Shown piece after piece: positions 18,036 through 27,287 of a stretch of 64,000 nt of DNA. The position numbers were made by a program, and so were the translations under genes. The first letter of the stretch is position 1, and every line of letters starts with the position of its first letter. The stretch lies in assembly GCA_017448185.1 (NCBI GenBank), contig JAFSLX010000008.1, positions 1-64,000 of the forward strand, in the 5' to 3' direction. Source of the DNA: Bacteroidales bacterium (GTDB taxonomy: Bacteria; Bacteroidota; Bacteroidia; Bacteroidales; P3). Under the pieces are notes generated by a model, which did no database searches, was not told the DNA's origin, and was given only the letters and a program-made list of their open reading frames with translations.

Positions 18036-18695
18036 ATGGAAAAAGAACTGATCAAACCCTTTATCGCCAAGCGCGCTGCCCAGGAGCTGCACGACGGCGA
18101 TGTCGTCAACCTTGGTATCGGTCTTCCGACCCTGATTCCCAATTTCCTGCCCGAAGGCGTACATGTCATCCTGCAGAGTGAGAACGGTATGATCGGCATG
18201 GGTCCCACACCCGAAGAGGGTAAGGAAGACCCGTGGTTTATCAATGCCGGTGGCGGATTCATCACCCACACTCCCGGTGCCAGCACATTCGACAGTGCCA
18301 CTTCCTTCGGCATCATCCGTGGTGGCCATGTGGATGTCAGCGTCCTCGGTGCTATGCAGGTGGACGAGGAAGGCGACCTTGCCAACTGGATGATTCCCGG
18401 CAAGAAGACCCCCGGTATGGGTGGCGCTATGGACCTCTTGGTGGGTGCCAAGAAGGTTATTCTCGCCATGGAGCACACAGCCAAAGGCAACCCTAAGATT
18501 CTGAAGAAATGCACCCTTCCGCTCACAGCCAAGGGCCAGGTGAACATGATTATCACCGAGATGGGCGTCATGGAGATTACCCCCAAGGGCATTGTCCTGA
18601 CCGAAATCAATCCCGAATTCACCGTTGAGCAGGTGCAGGCCGCTACCGAGGCTACTCTCATTGTCAGCCCCGACCTGAAAAAGATGAATGCTTAA
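18036..18695 (+). CDS. 3-oxoacid / acetoacetate CoA-transferase, subunit B
   Basis: 219 residues. The SENGMIG motif near residue 48 carries the catalytic Glu that forms the acyl-CoA intermediate; NLGIGLPT and GGAMDLLVGA are also typical of the beta subunit (AtoA/ScoB). In lysine fermentation the transferase moves CoA between acetoacetate and butyrate. The partner A subunit, normally adjacent, is absent: the next gene is an outer-membrane protein and the previous one is kamE. The A subunit must be elsewhere or lost. Confidence 0.92.
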   Translation: MEKELIKPFIAKRAAQELHDGDVVNLGIGLPTLIPNFLPEGVHVILQSENGMIGMGPTPEEGKEDPWFINAGGGFITHTPGASTFDSATSFGIIRGGHVDVSVLGAMQVDEEGDLANWMIPGKKTPGMGGAMDLLVGAKKVILAMEHTAKGNPKILKKCTLPLTAKGQVNMIITEMGVMEITPKGIVLTEINPEFTVEQVQAATEATLIVSPDLKKMNA

Positions 18696-18705
18696 AATTA
18701 CACAT

Positions 18706-18747
18706 TGGTGGATTGCAGGTCTACTATCGTAGGCAGGCAATCCACCA
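18706..18747. other. Hairpin between CoA-transferase and barrel gene
   Basis: An 11-bp perfect stem (18706-18716 with 18737-18747) encloses a smaller ctac/gtag stem (18721-18724, 18729-18732). It begins 11 bases after the transferase stop and ends 18 bases before the next ATG. No T-run follows on the plus strand, so it may be an RNA-processing or stabilising stem rather than a terminator. Confidence 0.55.
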
Positions 18748-18764
18748 TTCATGATTTTACAACC

Positions 18765-19397
18765 ATGAAGAAATATTTTATTTTGTCGATAATTGCGCTT
18801 GCTATATCCGGACAGGCTTTTGCACAGAAGCATGTCGAATATAAGTGGCGCGGTTTTTATTCTGTAGTTGACCTTTCGTTTGCGGCAAACCTGAACCGTG
18901 GTGACAGCGAAGCGCCTGCCAATGCTGCATCAACAGCAATTACACAAGGCTACTCGGTCAATGCACTCGGCATGAGTGTGATTGGCGGTTTCCAGTTCCG
19001 CCGCGAGGTCTGCGTCGGTGTTGGTGCCACCTATCTCATGGATATGAACGGCGCTTTCACCCAAGTACCGTTGTTTGTTGAATTGCGCAGCAACTATATG
19101 CGTTCGCAGATTACGCCCTTCACCGTCATTCAGTTGGGCTACAGTCTTCCTGTGGGAGCAGAGGGCGGTTCGCCTGTGGTGACCAAAATCACTCAAGGCG
19201 GTCCCTACTTCGGGCTTGAAGCCGGTGCACGCTATGCCATTAGCCGAAAATTCGCTGTCAGTGGCCATATTGGCTACAAGATGCTTCGTGCCAACGAGGT
19301 AACTCGTCGCGACATCTCCAATCCCAGTACCGCTGCCGAAATAGCCGAATCTGTCGTCCTCCACATGTTTGCCATTGGTGCATCGTTACATTTTTAG
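18765..19397 (+). CDS. Small outer-membrane beta-barrel protein
   Basis: 210 residues from the ATG at 18765, which starts a signal peptide (MKKYFILSIIALAISGQAFAQ); an earlier start at 18705 would translate through a hairpin. The mature part alternates polar and hydrophobic residues in short strands and ends in the typical barrel terminus (FAIGASLHF). It looks like an 8-stranded OmpA/OmpW-sized porin-like protein. No specific family or ligand is recognisable. It follows the kamDE-transferase genes and may be co-expressed with them. Confidence 0.75.
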   Translation: MKKYFILSIIALAISGQAFAQKHVEYKWRGFYSVVDLSFAANLNRGDSEAPANAASTAITQGYSVNALGMSVIGGFQFRREVCVGVGATYLMDMNGAFTQVPLFVELRSNYMRSQITPFTVIQLGYSLPVGAEGGSPVVTKITQGGPYFGLEAGARYAISRKFAVSGHIGYKMLRANEVTRRDISNPSTAAEIAESVVLHMFAIGASLHF

Positions 19398-19410
19398 AAT
19401 TCCTTGAGTC

Positions 19411-22400
19411 ATGCGTCGTTTCCTTTTTGGGGTATGTTTGCTTTTCGCCTCGTTGGGCGTAGTGGCCCAGCCCTCGGGTGAGCGTATTGCCGCTCGTGCC
19501 AATGTCGCAGCCTACGACGACGAGAACGCATTGGAAAAGCTTCTCTATCGCGAATCTCCCTATTTTCTTGAACTTTCTGGTGCGTGGAAGCAGCAGCGGA
19601 CCGACTCCTCGGTCGTCTACATCCGCCAGCTCGATGTCGAGAAAACTTGGAAAGACTACCTTGTCTTCCTCAATGTCCGTGCAGGCCGTGCTTGCCGTGT
19701 CTACATCGACAACAAGCAGGTCGGCTATTCAGACGATTCGCGCCATTGGAACGAATTCCAGCTCGATAAATTCCTGAAATACGGAAAGCAGAACACCCTC
19801 ACAATCGAAACGCTCAACCGCTCCAAGGGAGCCCTCCTCGAGGACGACGACATACCCACAGGTCTCAATGGCGACCCTTTCATCCTCTTCAAAAACGACC
19901 CCGGTATTGCCGATTTTACCATCGTTCCCTCATTCAATCCGATGGCCTCTACCGGCACCCTCTCTATCGAGGTGCTGGTCAACAACAGCAGTCGCAAAGG
20001 CAAATACTATGTCGAAGTTGAAATCTGGAACCCCAAAGGCCATATTCTCGACAAGATGGGACGCTGGGTTGTCTTCAACCAGAAAAACGAGGAACCCGTC
20101 GAGCTGACCCGTTCCTGGTCAGCCGTCGAGCCGTGGAGTGCCGAGAACCCCTCGCTCTACACCGCTGTTGTCCGTCTCCGCAACGAAAAGATGGACTTGG
20201 AAGAGGTCACTGGAGCACGCTTCGGTTTCCGCTCTGTGGAAATCAACGATGGCCTCCTTACCGTCAACGGCAAACCCGTCACCCTGCAGGGTGTCACCTA
20301 TGGCCTTCAGCATTCCGATGCCTCCTCTCGCGCCAAGATGGAGCAGGATATCATCGCTATGAAGCGCAACAATATCAATGCCGTCCGCACGTCAAAGTAT
20401 TCGCCGCTTGACCCCTTCTTCTACGAACTCTGCGACAAGTATGGCCTCTATGTGGTCTGTGATGCCAACCTCATGCCGGCCTCCTCTCAGTGCCTCGTTG
20501 TCGCCATCGACAAGGACTATATCCCCCTCTTCGAACAAAGGGTCGAAAACCTCTACGGCAAATACAAAAACCACACATGCATCGTCTCCTGGTCGCTTGG
20601 TAACTCCCGTGACAACGGTGTCTGCATGATCTCCGCCTACCGCCGCCTCAAAGCCATCGACAAAACCCGTCCTGTCATTTTCTCTGGTGCCGACCTTTCC
20701 GACGCCACCGACATCATTGCCCCTCGTTTCCCCTCCATTCAGAATCTACAGCAACTGCTAAACAAATCACAGCAACGCCCCATCGTCATCCTTGAAGCCG
20801 TTGCTTCCACCTCATTTGCCGACCTCGAACAGCTATGGAATCTGGCCTCCTCCCGTCGCAACATCCAGGGCGGTTTCGTGGCCTCGTGGAGTTCCCTCTC
20901 CGCCAGCATGCTTTCCGATCTTAAGAAAGCCTTCAGCCCCTTCGATGTCACCCTCTCCAAAACCACCCCCGACGACGCCACATTCCGCGTCTTCAACCGC
21001 AATACCTTCTCCAACTTCTCCTCCTATGTCCTCGACTACACCATTTACACCAACCTCCGTCCCAACATCATCGCCGGCGACCTCCCTGTAGCCATTGCAC
21101 CCGGCGAAAGCGACGAGGTTTCACTCCGCATCCCTCACCTGACCCTTCAACCCGGCGAAGAACCCTTCATCCGCTTCAACCTTTCGCAGCGGCGCACCCG
21201 TCTCCAAAACTGGCAGACCACTGCTCCCTCCGACCTACAGCTCTCTTCCATCTTCTTCCCGTTGCCCCACAAGAAATCCTCCAAGACCAAATTCATCAAC
21301 AACGGCAACAACCTCTCTTCCCATACCGACGAAAACAACAACCTCATCATATCCAACGACCTCTTCGAAACTTCTGTTTCCCTCGACAGCGTCCTTCTGA
21401 GCCTCACCACTCCCCAATCTCTGCTCTCAACGCTTCACGCCCTCACTTTCACCAACCACCACGAGTGGAAACCCGAACTCATGGCCATCACCCATCGCAC
21501 TCCCGACGACCGCACCGTCTGCATCGACGCTATGCTTTCCTATCGTGCTCCCGGTGGTGCTGTCATGTGTGACGTTCGCCTCACCTACAACATCTTCAGC
21601 ACCGGCGACATCATTGTCGATTACGACATCTCGCCCACATCGCTCGTCCGTGGTTCTCTCCAGCCCGAACTCCTTCTTTGTGACCATTCCGGATTCGACA
21701 CCGCTTCTTGGTTCGGACTTGACCGTCAGGTATACTTCTCTCGCCTCAACGCCGGCATCCTCGGCACCCATACCCAATCCCTTGCCACCATCCCGGCCAA
21801 CACCCAGCTCTCCGCCATGCGCTGGTTCTCTGCTGCCCATGAGGGTAGGGGACTCTTCGTCGAAACACTCGACACCCTCTTCTCACTCCGCATCAACGGC
21901 AACACCCACTTCACCCTCCTCCCGCTTTCCAACACCTTCCGTGTCCACCTTTGCGCCTTCTCTTCCAACAACCCGGCTGCCTGCTACGGCCAATCCTTCC
22001 CCTCATCCAAATCAGGCATCCTTCAGCCGCCTGTCATCTCCGCTTCTGCCCCCCGCTTCGCAGCGCCCCTCAACGTCACCCTCTCTGCTCCGGCCACTTC
22101 CAATCCCGAACTCATTACCCAGATTCATTATACACTCGATGGCTCCGAACCCACCATCAACTCGCCACTCTACACGGCTCCCATCACCCTCACCGCCACC
22201 ACCGTCGTCCGTGCTCGTCTCTTCGCTCCCGGATTTCCGCCCTCATTCACCGTAACCCGCAAATTCAACTACGACTACATCATCGCCACCTCACTCTCTC
22301 GTCGCCCCAACACACCCTATAATGCCGGGGCCGACACCATCCTCTTCGACGGCATCCGCGGCTCTATCGACGACCTCGCACACAACTGGCTCGGCTTCTC

Positions 22401-22761
22401 CGGTGCTCCGGTCACCATCACCGTCCAGCTCTCCAAGCCCCTCCTTGTCGAAACCCTCCGCGTCCGCTACGCCCACTCGCCAGCTACTTGGGCCTTCGCT
22501 CCTCGCCAGCTCCAAATCTCTTACTCCTCCGACGGCGAAAACTTCTCCGAACCCGAAACCGTCTCCATGCCCTTTGATGTCCAGTCGCAGCAACACAGCG
22601 ACGCTCAAATCATCTCGCTCGACATACCCGTCTCTACCTCCCAGACTATCTCACACATCCGCATCAACAACGTCACCATCAACAGCATACCCCTCTGGCA
22701 CCGCGCCAAAGGGCTTAAACCCTGGCTCCTCATCGACGAAATCGAAGTAATCGAAAAATAG
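19411..22761 (+). CDS. GH2-fold (beta-galactosidase-like) secreted protein lacking the catalytic acid
   Basis: 1116 residues with a signal peptide (MRRFLFGVCLLFASLGVVAQ). Order: sugar-binding jelly roll (~45-190), GH2 Ig-like domain (~195-275), TIM barrel (~280-520), an Ig/beta-sandwich region, a chitobiase-type C-terminal segment (YTLDGSEPTINSPLYTAP, ~903-925) and a discoidin-like end (~960-1116). At the acid/base site LacZ-type enzymes read GNE; here it is GNS (Ser399). The metal/substrate motif reads CDANLMPAS instead of DEANIETHG. The nucleophile site keeps Glu462 (VILEAVAS). Probably a carbohydrate-binding or pseudo-enzyme protein. The coding strand is strongly C-rich and G-poor compared with neighbours. 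Confidence 0.8.
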   Translation: MRRFLFGVCLLFASLGVVAQPSGERIAARANVAAYDDENALEKLLYRESPYFLELSGAWKQQRTDSSVVYIRQLDVEKTWKDYLVFLNVRAGRACRVYIDNKQVGYSDDSRHWNEFQLDKFLKYGKQNTLTIETLNRSKGALLEDDDIPTGLNGDPFILFKNDPGIADFTIVPSFNPMASTGTLSIEVLVNNSSRKGKYYVEVEIWNPKGHILDKMGRWVVFNQKNEEPVELTRSWSAVEPWSAENPSLYTAVVRLRNEKMDLEEVTGARFGFRSVEINDGLLTVNGKPVTLQGVTYGLQHSDASSRAKMEQDIIAMKRNNINAVRTSKYSPLDPFFYELCDKYGLYVVCDANLMPASSQCLVVAIDKDYIPLFEQRVENLYGKYKNHTCIVSWSLGNSRDNGVCMISAYRRLKAIDKTRPVIFSGADLSDATDIIAPRFPSIQNLQQLLNKSQQRPIVILEAVASTSFADLEQLWNLASSRRNIQGGFVASWSSLSASMLSDLKKAFSPFDVTLSKTTPDDATFRVFNRNTFSNFSSYVLDYTIYTNLRPNIIAGDLPVAIAPGESDEVSLRIPHLTLQPGEEPFIRFNLSQRRTRLQNWQTTAPSDLQLSSIFFPLPHKKSSKTKFINNGNNLSSHTDENNNLIISNDLFETSVSLDSVLLSLTTPQSLLSTLHALTFTNHHEWKPELMAITHRTPDDRTVCIDAMLSYRAPGGAVMCDVRLTYNIFSTGDIIVDYDISPTSLVRGSLQPELLLCDHSGFDTASWFGLDRQVYFSRLNAGILGTHTQSLATIPANTQLSAMRWFSAAHEGRGLFVETLDTLFSLRINGNTHFTLLPLSNTFRVHLCAFSSNNPAACYGQSFPSSKSGILQPPVISASAPRFAAPLNVTLSAPATSNPELITQIHYTLDGSEPTINSPLYTAPITLTATTVVRARLFAPGFPPSFTVTRKFNYDYIIATSLSRRPNTPYNAGADTILFDGIRGSIDDLAHNWLGFSGAPVTITVQLSKPLLVETLRVRYAHSPATWAFAPRQLQISYSSDGENFSEPETVSMPFDVQSQQHSDAQIISLDIPVSTSQTISHIRINNVTINSIPLWHRAKGLKPWLLIDEIEVIEK

Positions 22762-22765
22762 CACA

Positions 22766-23797
22766 ATGAAACATAAACCATTCCCCCGTCACTTCGCACC
22801 CCTCATTCTTATAGCAGCCTCGCTGCTCCTCTCCGCCTGCGAAGTCGAATTCTCGCCCAACGCTGAATGGCGCGAAATCCCCGTCGTCTACTGTGTCCTC
22901 GACCAAGATGACGACACCACCTTCGTCCGCGTCGAGCGCTGCTTCCTTGGCGAAGGCAACATTTATCAGTACGGTTCCATCTCCGATTCCATCAACTACC
23001 CCCAAGGTTCCATCCAGGTCGACCTGCTCTCCTATCGCAACGGTACGCTCGTCGACTCCATTCCCTTCGAGTTTACACTCCGCGACCGCGACTCCGGCGC
23101 CTTCGCCCACACTTTGCAACCACTCTACCTTGCCCCCACCGCCGGCCGGCTCCACGAAGACTGCACCTACCGCCTCAACATCCGACACACCTCCGACCGC
23201 CGTCTCATCGCCACCGCTGTCACCAACCTTGTCCTCCAAACCGACGACCAGCTCATCACCCAACCCACAGTCAACAAGAAATTCTCCTTCACAGACGACC
23301 GCGAATACTGCCAGATAACCTGGAACGCGCTCTCCAACGCCCGCTACTACCAACCCATCATCCGCTTCTATTATGAACGGCTCGGCGACACGCTCCACGT
23401 CGACCTCCCCGGTCCGACCAAAGTCGCCGGTGGCACCGCAATCTCCTACACCGTCAAATACTCCCGCACCTCCTTTCTCGAAGGTCTAAAAAATTATTTT
23501 GTCAACGACACCGTCGGCCGCTACTACGTCCCCATGGTCGACATCTACCTCACAGCCTGCAATGAAGACCTCAACGCCTATATTGCCTCTTCCTCCGGAA
23601 ACACCTCTATCGATAACGGTCGCGAAATCTATACCAACATCCAAGGCGGCATCGGCATCTTCGGCGCGCGCCGAACCCACCTTTTCAAAAGCCTCCCGGC
23701 CGACGAAAGCGACCGTCCGCCAAACCCGCCCAACTCCAACAACGGCGGCGGCCTCTACTGGTGGCTCAAACATGAGGGCATCTGCCTTCCCCGATAA
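22766..23797 (+). CDS. Outer-membrane lipoprotein, DUF4249-like
   Basis: 343 residues. The signal peptide ends in a lipobox (LLLSAC, Cys25). The start of the mature part (VVYCVLDQDDDTTFVRVERCFLGEGN) resembles the DUF4249 family of Bacteroidota lipoproteins, often found near TonB-dependent receptors. The rest is a beta-rich domain with no known active site. It starts four bases after the GH2-like gene, shares its C-rich codon usage, and is probably in the same transcript and complex. Function unknown; family call moderate. Confidence 0.65.
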   Translation: MKHKPFPRHFAPLILIAASLLLSACEVEFSPNAEWREIPVVYCVLDQDDDTTFVRVERCFLGEGNIYQYGSISDSINYPQGSIQVDLLSYRNGTLVDSIPFEFTLRDRDSGAFAHTLQPLYLAPTAGRLHEDCTYRLNIRHTSDRRLIATAVTNLVLQTDDQLITQPTVNKKFSFTDDREYCQITWNALSNARYYQPIIRFYYERLGDTLHVDLPGPTKVAGGTAISYTVKYSRTSFLEGLKNYFVNDTVGRYYVPMVDIYLTACNEDLNAYIASSSGNTSIDNGREIYTNIQGGIGIFGARRTHLFKSLPADESDRPPNPPNSNNGGGLYWWLKHEGICLPR

Positions 23798-23815
23798 GCT
23801 TCTTGCCCCTCCTAT

Positions 23816-23878
23816 GTTCAGCAGTTGTTCAGTTGCTGTTCAGTCGATCACTGAACAACGACTGAACAACTGTTGAAT
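23816..23878. repeat. GTTGTTC-type intergenic palindrome, copy C
   Basis: Left arm 23816-23844, spacer cgatc, right arm 23850-23878. Two to three mismatches, one of which would be a G-U in RNA. The left arm has GCTGTTC where the right arm implies GTTGTTC. It lies in the co-directional gap 23798-24052 between the lipoprotein gene and tig, about 114 bases upstream of the tig -7 motif. Confidence 0.92.
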
Positions 23879-23991
23879 AACGAACGAACATCGGCATTGG
23901 CAGAATGGTTGGAGCTACTGATTGAAGGATGTAAAATTTATGTTTGCATGTGTGCGCTGAAAAAAAATCTCTCAAATTCAAATATTTTGTG

Positions 23992-23999
23992 TATTTTTG
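23992..23999 (+). promoter_or_regulatory. Bacteroidota -7 element (TATTTTTG) for tig
   Basis: TATTTTTG fits TAnnTTTG, 53 bases before the tig ATG. No clear -33 box is seen. Confidence 0.45.
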
Positions 24000-24052
24000 C
24001 ATTTTCATAGGAAATAGAAAATATATTAGAAATCAATAAATTAAATAATAAT

Positions 24053-25408
24053 ATGAATATCACAAGAGAGAATTTAAGTGATTTGGAACTCTGTATCAAG
24101 GTTGATATCGAGGAAAAAGACTACATCGAAAACGTCAACAAGCAACTGAAGGACTACCAGAAGAAGGCCGTCGTTCCCGGTTTCCGCAAAGGTATGGCTC
24201 CGATGGGCCTCATCCAGCGCATGTACAAGGCCGCAATTGTGGGCGACGCAGTTCAGAACGAACTCAACACCGCCCTGTTCAAATACATCGACGACGAGAA
24301 GCTGCATATCCTCGGCATGCCGATGTCGAACGACGAGAAGACTGGTGAAGTGGACTTTGCCAAGCAGACTGCCTACACCTTCTATTTCGATGTCGCCGTC
24401 GCTCCCGAGTTCAATATCGAGTGGGACAAGGTGAATGTTGTCTACAATCAGGTGAAAGTGACCGCCAAGGATGTCGACGCCGAGATTAACAATGCGGTGA
24501 GCCGCTATGGCAAGTTTGAGACCCCCGAGGTTGCCGCTGCCGGCGATATCCTCTATGGCAAGGTCGTGGAACTCGACAAGAACGGTGCCAAGAAAGAGGG
24601 TGGCATTGACACTTTCGTCTCGCTTAACCTGCAGAACCTGAAGGATGCCGAACTTATGCCTCTCTTCGAGGGCAAGAAGGCCGAGGAGAAGGTTGTCTTC
24701 AACATGGCCAAAGCTTTCCCCACGGCCGATATTGAACGCGCCCTGCACATCGACACCGCCGCCGCCAAGAAGTTTAAATCTGATGTCGAGCTGACCCTCA
24801 GCGGCATTTCGCGCATTATTCCTCACGAGATTAACGACGACCTATTCAAAATGGTCTTCCCCGAGCAGGAAATCAAGGACGAGGCCGCTTTCCGCAAGGC
24901 CATGCAGAAGGAGATTGAGAAAGCCAATGCCGAGCAGAGCGACTACCTCTTTGTCAATCAGGTGCGCAAGGCTTTGCTGGACCAGTTCACCGCTCCGCTG
25001 CCCGAGAACTTCCTGAAACGCTGGTTTGCCAGCCGTGGCGAGAAGGAGATGACTCCCGAGAGCATCGAGGCCGACTGGGCCGAGAAATATGTTCCTTCGC
25101 TGAAGTGGGAGCTTATCGAGTCGAAGCTTGAGGAAATTTCGCCCGTGGAGCCCACCAACAACCAGATTGTGGACTATATCAAGGATATTCTCCGTCGCAG
25201 CGACAAGCAGCAGGAAGGTGAAACAGCCGAGCAGGCCGAAGAACGTCTGGAGAAGGCTGCACGCAGCATCGCCGCCGACCGCCAGAATGTGCGTCAGCTG
25301 GTGGACCGCCTGTATGCCGAGAACCTCGCCAAGCTGTTCAAAGATCAGTTGAAGCCCGAAGTGGAGAAAGTCTCCGCCAAAGAGTTTGGCGAGCGTGCCC
25401 AGAAGTAA
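24053..25408 (+). CDS. tig: Trigger factor (ribosome-associated chaperone)
   Basis: 451 residues. The N-terminal ribosome-binding domain has the Bacteroidota version of the signature, VVPGFRKGMAPMGLIQRMYKA (about 36-56, slightly modified from GFRxGKxP). The middle PPIase region is divergent, and the long helical C-terminal arms (KQQEGETAEQAEERLEKAA and onward) cradle nascent chains. It binds ribosomes near the exit tunnel and also acts as a free chaperone. No clpP/clpX follows, unlike in many genomes. Confidence 0.93.
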   Translation: MNITRENLSDLELCIKVDIEEKDYIENVNKQLKDYQKKAVVPGFRKGMAPMGLIQRMYKAAIVGDAVQNELNTALFKYIDDEKLHILGMPMSNDEKTGEVDFAKQTAYTFYFDVAVAPEFNIEWDKVNVVYNQVKVTAKDVDAEINNAVSRYGKFETPEVAAAGDILYGKVVELDKNGAKKEGGIDTFVSLNLQNLKDAELMPLFEGKKAEEKVVFNMAKAFPTADIERALHIDTAAAKKFKSDVELTLSGISRIIPHEINDDLFKMVFPEQEIKDEAAFRKAMQKEIEKANAEQSDYLFVNQVRKALLDQFTAPLPENFLKRWFASRGEKEMTPESIEADWAEKYVPSLKWELIESKLEEISPVEPTNNQIVDYIKDILRRSDKQQEGETAEQAEERLEKAARSIAADRQNVRQLVDRLYAENLAKLFKDQLKPEVEKVSAKEFGERAQK

Positions 25409-25424
25409 GGCTAAATGACATGAA

Positions 25425-26621
25425 ATGAAAAAAATACTGCTGCCGTTGTTGTTGGTGGTTTGCAGTTTGATGTTGCAAGCCCAAAACGGCAGACGTATTT
25501 TTTACCCTGGAACCCTGTTCGGTTCGTTCAATATAGGAGGGACGATATACACCCACGGTAGCAGTGCTACTGTGGGTGCTCCGTATCAGGGGTTGTCGGG
25601 AGGTTGCTGGGTGTCGGAGCCTCTGGCATTCCAACTGGCCTTTGATATCATGAAGACTACATCCAGCACAGGGAACAACTATATGTTCCTCTGTGCCAGT
25701 GCCGAGTTTAAGTGGGACCTCAACTACACCTTATTCGATATCAGTCATACCTCCCCCGAAAAGGTCGTGCCGGTTTATCCTATGGTGGGTTTGGGGGTTA
25801 TTTCGCGCACCGATATGAAGGTGCATCCGAAGGAGCATGGTTTTCATGCCATGGTGGGAGTGCAAGCATCATACCAACTCAGCAAAAGTTTGGATGCGAA
25901 GTTGGAGTATAAGTGTTTCGTCCTACCGCAGTATTTCAATGGTTCCAAATCGGTCAGTATGTTGCACAACATTGGTTTAGGGCTGCTGCTGCACCAGAAT
26001 ATTGACCAGAATTTTCGTCGCACGGAAAGCAAGAGCCGAGATGCGGAGAAAGATTGGTTTGTCGGTATTGGCATAGGGGCGAACTATTCGGCGTTTGATA
26101 TACTCACCAATTCCAATGGAGGAGGGGAAGCCATGTTGGGCTTTGCGCCCGAAGTGATGTTCGGGCGCGATTTCAGCAGATACTGGTCGTTGAGGATTCA
26201 ACTGATAGGTTTTTCTGCCCATGAGAGATACAACCCGACGTTGCAGGTTGCAGGAAAGGGATATTACTTCTCGCAGTTGCATGCCGACGTGATGGTTAAC
26301 CTGACCAATTTGATTATCTTCAAGCGAAACTTACACTTCAATGTCATGCCCTACCTCGGGGCAGGCCCCATATGGCGCTATGACAAATTCTATCTGGATT
26401 ATGCGGCCGATTTTGGCCTCTTCTTCCGATATTATGTGAACCATGTCAGCGATGTGTATCTTGATATGAGGTATGTGCTGGTGAAACCTGCTTTCGGAGG
26501 GGGCGCAGGTCCATCGGGGCATTTCTATGGTGTGGGGCTTCCAAGCATCACGGTGGGCTACATTTACTTTTTTGAACGTAATCCACGTTATTTCAAGCCC
26601 CGCTACGAGTGCCCTGATTGA
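25425..26621 (+). CDS. Outer-membrane beta-barrel protein, possibly two tandem 8-strand repeats
   Basis: 398 residues with a signal peptide (MKKILLPLLLVVCSLMLQAQ). The protein seems to hold two similar barrel-like halves (about 30-200 and 215-385), each with Gly/aromatic strands (FGSFNIGGTIY; VGIGIGANYSAFD) and a linker RRTESKSRDAEKDW. No family was recognised. It lies 16 bases after tig and converges with the minus-strand alkD-like gene only 15 bases downstream. Confidence 0.7.
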   Translation: MKKILLPLLLVVCSLMLQAQNGRRIFYPGTLFGSFNIGGTIYTHGSSATVGAPYQGLSGGCWVSEPLAFQLAFDIMKTTSSTGNNYMFLCASAEFKWDLNYTLFDISHTSPEKVVPVYPMVGLGVISRTDMKVHPKEHGFHAMVGVQASYQLSKSLDAKLEYKCFVLPQYFNGSKSVSMLHNIGLGLLLHQNIDQNFRRTESKSRDAEKDWFVGIGIGANYSAFDILTNSNGGGEAMLGFAPEVMFGRDFSRYWSLRIQLIGFSAHERYNPTLQVAGKGYYFSQLHADVMVNLTNLIIFKRNLHFNVMPYLGAGPIWRYDKFYLDYAADFGLFFRYYVNHVSDVYLDMRYVLVKPAFGGGAGPSGHFYGVGLPSITVGYIYFFERNPRYFKPRYECPD

Positions 26622-26636
26622 GTTGTTAAGGCCTTA

Positions 26637-27287
26637 TTATAGGTTTCTAATAATGGCTTTGTGTTCGTCGTTGACGCGGAAGCTTTCGCAAGCTTTCTGT
26701 ACCGATTTCCGTCGCACCCAATCGGGCAATGTAGGAATGATGGGCAGCGTCTCGTCCCATTGTTTGGCCAACGCGGTGGCGAAGTACCAGGCCTGCATCA
26801 TGCGTATATAGTACTCGTCGCGGTCGATAGCGGCCACCCATTGCAGCTGTTCCTTGCTGAAGGCTTTGTCGAGATAGAAAGCTTCGAGTACTCCGATACC
26901 GAACCGAACGGAGTATTCGTGCATTGATTGTAGCCATTTTTTAACGTGTTTCAGCACATCGTCGGTATGTTTTGCAAAGCAACGTGGCCGCAGGCCGTCG
27001 CAGGTGGCCCAGTTGTTCACATACGGCAGAAACCGCTCCACTTGCACGAGACAGTTGTCGTAATCTTTCATACCACTCAATAAGATTGCATGCAGCTGGT
27101 TCTCCTCATAATAACGATGGGGAAGGTCTGCCATCAGCGACTCGGCATCAATCTCTTTTGCCAACTGCCGCAAGGCAGGCATCCTTACGCCGATGATGTA
27201 TCCTTCGGGCATTCCTGGCACCAGACTGCAGTGGAAATCACGGTATTTTTTGTCCTGCAAGGCAAAAAGGCTTTCTTCGATGGTCAT
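26637..27287 (-). CDS. DNA alkylation repair protein, AlkD-like
   Basis: 216 residues, all helical HEAT-like repeats. AlkD-family signatures are VRMPALRQLAKEI, NNWATCDGLRPRCF (the NWATxD segment holds the conserved Trp and Asp that contact alkylated bases) and FGIGVLEAFY. AlkD-type glycosylases remove N3- and N7-alkylpurines without base flipping. The ATG overlaps the preceding gene by four bases. Activity is inferred from the family. Confidence 0.88.
   Translation of the reverse strand: MTIEESLFALQDKKYRDFHCSLVPGMPEGYIIGVRMPALRQLAKEIDAESLMADLPHRYYEENQLHAILLSGMKDYDNCLVQVERFLPYVNNWATCDGLRPRCFAKHTDDVLKHVKKWLQSMHEYSVRFGIGVLEAFYLDKAFSKEQLQWVAAIDRDEYYIRMMQAWYFATALAKQWDETLPIIPTLPDWVRRKSVQKACESFRVNDEHKAIIRNL

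Noticed and set aside
17133..18833. 566-residue open frame on the minus strand opposite kamE and the CoA-transferase
   Set aside because: It is the antisense shadow of well-supported genes and its His/Val-rich translation matches no family. The same holds for the frames opposite rng (12991-14325), kamD (15554-16963) and the peptidase (51028-52605).
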